Below are positions 60,760 to 64,000 of a DNA stretch of 64,000 nt, in pieces (positions within the stretch are counted from its first letter, which is position 1; each line of letters opens with the position of its first letter). The stretch lies in the NCBI RefSeq assembly GCF_011806455.1, contig NZ_JAATOT010000003.1, forward strand, positions 248,001 through 312,000, read 5' to 3'. A program made the translations under genes and the position numbers. This stretch comes from Celeribacter sp. HF31 (GTDB lineage Bacteria > Pseudomonadota > Alphaproteobacteria > Rhodobacterales > Rhodobacteraceae). The notes beneath the pieces are model-generated. The model had not been told where the DNA came from, made no database searches, and saw nothing but the letters and a program-made list of their open reading frames with translations.

Positions 60760-61317
60760 ATGTCGAAAGAAGAATTTCCCGGCTGGCACGGCACGACAAT
60801 CATCGGTGTACGCCGCGGTGGTGAAGTGGTTGTGGCCGGTGACGGTCAGGTGAGCCTTGGCCAAACGGTGATCAAAGGCACGGCGCGCAAAGTGCGGCGG
60901 TTGTCGCCGGGCGGGCAAGACGTGGTGTGCGGCTTTGCCGGGTCGACTGCGGATGCATTCACGCTTTTGGAGCGGCTTGAAACCAAATTGGAGGCCACGC
61001 CGGGACAGCTCGCGCGCGCCTGCGTTGAGCTGGCGAAAGATTGGCGGACCGACAAATACCTGTCGAAACTTGAGGCCATGTTGATCGTCACCGATGGCGA
61101 TACGCTTTTGGTCGTGACCGGCGCAGGGGACGTTTTGGAGCCCGAGCATGACATCGCAGCGATCGGATCGGGCGGGAATTTCGCGCTCGCAGCAGCGCGT
61201 GGTCTCATGGAAACTGACAAAGACGCGGAAAGCGTTGCGCGCGAAGCGATGAAGATCGCCTCCGATATCTGTGTCTATACCAATGGCAACCTAACGGTTG
61301 AGAAGATTAGCAAATGA
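60760..61317 (+). CDS. hslV: ATP-dependent protease subunit HslV with N-terminal extension
   Basis: This 185-aa protein starts at ATG 60760 (AAAGGA upstream). It matches Hsl[21 protein letters not shown], then [18 protein letters not shown], and [16 protein letters not shown]. In E. coli the catalytic threonine is residue 2; here it is Thr12, after [11 protein letters not shown], so an 11-residue propeptide would have to be removed. The same arrangement is known in other alphaproteobacteria. HslV forms the proteolytic double ring driven by HslU, whose gene overlaps by 4 bp. Confidence 0.95.
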   Translation: MSKEEFPGWHGTTIIGVRRGGEVVVAGDGQVSLGQTVIKGTARKVRRLSPGGQDVVCGFAGSTADAFTLLERLETKLEATPGQLARACVELAKDWRTDKYLSKLEAMLIVTDGDTLLVVTGAGDVLEPEHDIAAIGSGGNFALAAARGLMETDKDAESVAREAMKIASDICVYTNGNLTVEKISK

Positions 61318-62618
61318 CTGACCTGACCCCCCGCGAAATTGTCTCCGAACTGGACCGTTTTATCATCGGCCAGAATGACGCCAAACGCGCCGTCGCTGTC
61401 GCTTTGCGGAACCGTTGGCGGCGCAAGCAGCTGTCCGATGATCTGCGTGACGAGGTGTATCCGAAAAACATTCTGATGATCGGGCCGACCGGTGTGGGCA
61501 AGACGGAGATTTCCCGTCGTCTCGCCAAACTCGCCAAAGCGCCTTTCATCAAGGTCGAAGCCACGAAATTCACCGAGGTCGGCTATGTCGGTCGCGATGT
61601 CGAACAGATCGTGCGCGATCTCGTCGATGCGTCGATTTCGCAGACCCGCGAACATATGCGCGACGATGTGAAAGCCAAAGCTCAAGAGGCCGCCGAAGAG
61701 CGCGTGATCGAAGCAATCGCTGGCTCGGACGCCCGCGAACAAACCCGTGAGATGTTCCGCAAGAAACTGCGCTCCGGAGAGTTGGACAACACGGTGATCG
61801 AGTTGGATCTTCAGGACAGCGCCATGCCGATGGGCATGTTCGAAGTCCCCGGCCAGCCGCAAATGGGCGGGGCGATGAACCTTGGCGATCTTTTCGGCAA
61901 AGCCTTTGGTGGTCGCACGGTGAAAAAGAAACTGACCGTTGCGGAAAGCTATGATGTGCTGATCGGAGAAGAGGCCGACAAGCTTCTGGACGATGAAACC
62001 GTGACCCGTGTGGCGCTGGAGTCCGTGCAGGAAAACGGCATCGTGTTCCTCGACGAGATCGACAAGGTCTGCGCCCGGCAAGAGGCCCGTGGCGGAGATG
62101 TTTCACGTGAAGGCGTACAGCGCGACCTGTTGCCGCTGATCGAGGGCACCACCGTGTCCACCAAACACGGCCCGGTGAAAACGGATCACATCCTGTTCAT
62201 CGCATCCGGTGCATTCCACATCGCGAAACCTTCGGATTTGCTGCCGGAATTGCAGGGGCGTTTGCCGATCCGTGTGGAATTGCGAGCGCTGGAAGAGGGC
62301 GATTTCGTCCGCATTCTGACCGAAACCGACAATGCATTGACGCTGCAATACAAGGCGCTGATGGAGACCGAAGAGGTCGAAGTGACCTTCTCCGAGGATG
62401 GGATCGAAGCGATTGCAAAACTGGCCGCCGATGTGAACAGCTCCGTCGAAAATATCGGCGCGCGGCGGCTTTACACGATCATGGAGCGGGTGTTCGAGGA
62501 GCTGTCTTTCGCGGCCCCTGATAAGCCCGGCGAAAAGATCACGGTCGATGCCGCCTATGTGCATGACCATGTCGATGAACTGGCCAAGGCGGCGGATGTG
62601 AGCCGCTACATGCTTTAA
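61314..62618 (+). CDS. hslU: HslU ATPase, unfoldase of the HslVU protease
   Basis: This 434-aa AAA+ protein has [20 protein letters not shown] at the N-terminus, Walker [18 protein letters not shown], pore loop GYVGRD, an I-domain with a Met/Gly-rich stretch ([20 protein letters not shown]), Walker [13 protein letters not shown], and sensor 2 [16 protein letters not shown]. It unfolds substrates for HslV. The ending (SRYML) is the conserved tail that activates HslV. It abuts the convergent smr gene directly. Confidence 0.98.
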   Translation: MTDLTPREIVSELDRFIIGQNDAKRAVAVALRNRWRRKQLSDDLRDEVYPKNILMIGPTGVGKTEISRRLAKLAKAPFIKVEATKFTEVGYVGRDVEQIVRDLVDASISQTREHMRDDVKAKAQEAAEERVIEAIAGSDAREQTREMFRKKLRSGELDNTVIELDLQDSAMPMGMFEVPGQPQMGGAMNLGDLFGKAFGGRTVKKKLTVAESYDVLIGEEADKLLDDETVTRVALESVQENGIVFLDEIDKVCARQEARGGDVSREGVQRDLLPLIEGTTVSTKHGPVKTDHILFIASGAFHIAKPSDLLPELQGRLPIRVELRALEEGDFVRILTETDNALTLQYKALMETEEVEVTFSEDGIEAIAKLAADVNSSVENIGARRLYTIMERVFEELSFAAPDKPGEKITVDAAYVHDHVDELAKAADVSRYML

Positions 62619-63224
62619 CTACTTCTTGCGGCGCAGGTAGACGTAATAGGCGCCTGTGCCGCCATGTTTGAGATGGGCCTCAGAGACCTGAAGCACCGCG
62701 TCCCGCAACGGCGCCATGTGGAGCCAATGCGGGACCTGGTGTTTTAGCACACCTTTGCGCACGGGGATGGGACCGTCGTCGTCGCGGTGTTTGCCCTTGC
62801 CGGTAATGACCAAAACCAGACGCCGGTCCATCGCCCAGGAGTTTAGGATAAAACGCGTGAGCGCCGGATGTGCCTGGGCGATCGTCATGCCGTGAAGGTC
62901 GATGCGGCCTTCGGGGGCGAGGTTGCCTTTGCGCATTTTGCCGAATTTCTTGCGATCCATCCTGAGCGGCGCCTGCGCCAGCCGATCCGAAATAGATGGG
63001 GCAAGATCGTGGCTTGTCATACGGGTCGTCGCGTGTTTGCCGATCTCCAGATCGAAATCGAAAGGCTCTCGGGCAATCGGAGCAGTGGGTTTCGGCAGGT
63101 TCGGTTTTTCAGGAAGGACCAAGGGCGCGGGCGTCTTTGAGATATGCAGAGGTTTTGCCGTTTTTTTCACGGCATTCCACAGCCCCTTATCCTCTTCACT
63201 CAGGGTTTTCTTGCGCCGGCTCAC
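62619..63224 (-). CDS. Smr/MutS2-C domain protein
   Basis: This 201-aa protein has a basic, proline-rich N-terminal half and a C-terminal Smr domain: RIDLHGMTIAQAHPALTRF (the LDLHG motif) and VLVITGKGKHRDDDG (the TGKG loop). Smr domains nick or bind DNA or RNA; stand-alone SmrA/B-type proteins have been tied to ribosome rescue or endonuclease activity. The start is GTG 63224, overlapping the mltA stop by 4 bp, so the pair is co-translated. Confidence 0.88.
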   Translation of the reverse strand: MSRRKKTLSEEDKGLWNAVKKTAKPLHISKTPAPLVLPEKPNLPKPTAPIAREPFDFDLEIGKHATTRMTSHDLAPSISDRLAQAPLRMDRKKFGKMRKGNLAPEGRIDLHGMTIAQAHPALTRFILNSWAMDRRLVLVITGKGKHRDDDGPIPVRKGVLKHQVPHWLHMAPLRDAVLQVSEAHLKHGGTGAYYVYLRRKK

Positions 63225-64000
63225 CCTTCTGCCCTTTCCTCATAGGCATAGGCAATCTGGATCGGCAAAAGCACGATCATCCGGCCCGGATCACGGATTT
63301 TACCAGCCTGATCGCCCGCAAGATCCCCCGTGCCAAAAAAGATATCGGCCCGCTGGGCGCCTTTGATCGCGGAGCCGGTGTCTTGGGCAATCATGAGGCG
63401 ATGCAGAGGCTCTGCGCCCTCTTTTTCGATCCAAACCGGCGCCCCAAGTGGGACGAATTTCGGATCGACCGCGATGGAGCGCATCGTGGTGATGGAGCGA
63501 TGCATCGCGCCAATGGGGCCTTTTTCGGCGGGTAGACGCGGCAGTTCACGGAAGAACACATAGGAGGGATTGAAGTTCAAAAGCGCCTCGCCCTCGACCG
63601 GATTTCGGCGCACCCAGTTCTGGATCACTTTCGCGGAAACCTGATGCGCGTCATAAACCCCACGCCGGATCAATTCCTGTCCGATAGAGCGGTAATTGCG
63701 GCCGTTGTGGCCCCCGTAACCGATGCGCATGACAGACCCGTTTTCCAAACGGATGCGACCGGAGCCCTGAACCTGAAGGAAAAACAGCTCGACCGGATCG
63801 TCGACCCAGGCGATCTCAAGCCCGCGTCCAGCAAGCGCACCGTTGGAGATGTCCTGACGCGCCAGATAGGCTTCGCCAGAGACGACATCCGGCGGCATGC
63901 GGTAGACGGGATAGCGATAACGCGCGGTTTGAAAGCGGGAGCCGCGCAGTTCCGGTTCGAAATAGCCGGTGAACAGCGGCTCGGCGCCGTCTTCGATCAG
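63221..64000 (-). CDS. mltA: Membrane-bound lytic murein transglycosylase MltA, 5' end missing
   Basis: The frame is open to the right edge of the window, so the N-terminus (with any signal peptide) lies outside. Visible MltA segments are FTGYFEPELRGSR, FFLQVQGSGRIRL, NPSYVFFRELP, and the 3D-domain end MIAQDTGSAIKGAQRADIFF, which carries the catalytic aspartate. MltA cleaves the glycan strand of peptidoglycan with 1,6-anhydro-MurNAc formation. Such products feed recycling pathways, of which the AmgK-MurU genes in this window are one. Confidence 0.93.
   Translation of the reverse strand: MIEDGAEPLFTGYFEPELRGSRFQTARYRYPVYRMPPDVVSGEAYLARQDISNGALAGRGLEIAWVDDPVELFFLQVQGSGRIRLENGSVMRIGYGGHNGRNYRSIGQELIRRGVYDAHQVSAKVIQNWVRRNPVEGEALLNFNPSYVFFRELPRLPAEKGPIGAMHRSITTMRSIAVDPKFVPLGAPVWIEKEGAEPLHRLMIAQDTGSAIKGAQRADIFFGTGDLAGDQAGKIRDPGRMIVLLPIQIAYAYEERAEG

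Overview
The window comes from a moderately GC-rich alphaproteobacterium, most likely a member of the roseobacter group (Rhodobacterales). The grounds are the RegB/SenC/RegA redox regulators close to ahcY, the flagellin-FlaF-FlbT trio, alphaproteobacterial forms of HemY, AddA/AddB and HslV, and short TTAA-N7-TTAA-like sites that resemble CtrA boxes. No rRNA, insertion sequence, prophage or CRISPR array is visible. The single tRNA is tRNA-Thr(CGU).

Layout. 1-1563: the 3' end of a UbiB-type kinase and a convergent APH-fold phosphotransferase. 1634-33331: one large flagellar island of about 32 kb. Its units are fliK-flgD (minus); a FlgJ-like rod-binding protein and a FlgN-like chaperone (plus); flagellin-flaF-flbT-DUF1217 protein (plus); fliI (minus); flgB-flgC-fliE-fliQ-flgF-flgG-flgA-flgH-fliL1 (plus); fliL2, a DUF6468-like gene, a MotE-like gene, motA, a 790-aa periplasmic repeat protein, flhA, fliR, flhB and a fliJ-like gene (minus); fliF-fliH-fliN-fliP (plus); flgE-flgK-flgL-flgI (minus); and motB (minus). 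fliG, fliM and fliO are not in the window. 33332-36257: a structured intergenic inverted repeat, an unusual kelch-propeller/GT4 glycosyltransferase fusion, and tRNA-Thr between palindromes. 36258-43043: hemD, a mitofilin-like protein and hemY (minus); gpsA, a YciI protein and an EVE protein (plus); a likely small-RNA locus; a DUF2853 protein and an extensin-like peptidase. 43058-48131: ahcY, an HD phosphohydrolase, two tandem GcvA-like LysR regulators, two small proteins and regA. 48217-52081: senC, regB and a kinase-less three-PAS protein that may be DivL. 52156-64000: amgK-murU-addB-addA-trxA, hslV-hslU, an Smr protein and a truncated mltA.

How it fits together. The flagellar operons would build the basal body, the type III export gate (FlhA, FlhB, FliR, FliQ, FliP, with the ATPase FliI), hook, filament and stator. 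CtrA-like half-site pairs lie in several flagellar promoter regions. A perfect TTAA-N7-TTAA palindrome lies 55 bp upstream of the DivL-like gene. This suggests a CtrA-phosphorelay circuit in which a proposed input protein and the flagellar output lie in the same 64 kb. The most unusual items are the kelch-GT4 fusion beside the flagellar island, the MotE-like/periplasmic-repeat pair flanking motA, a terminator built into the coding sequence of the fliJ-like gene, a probable small RNA at about 41,580-41,690, and a structured inverted repeat upstream of the kelch-GT4 gene.
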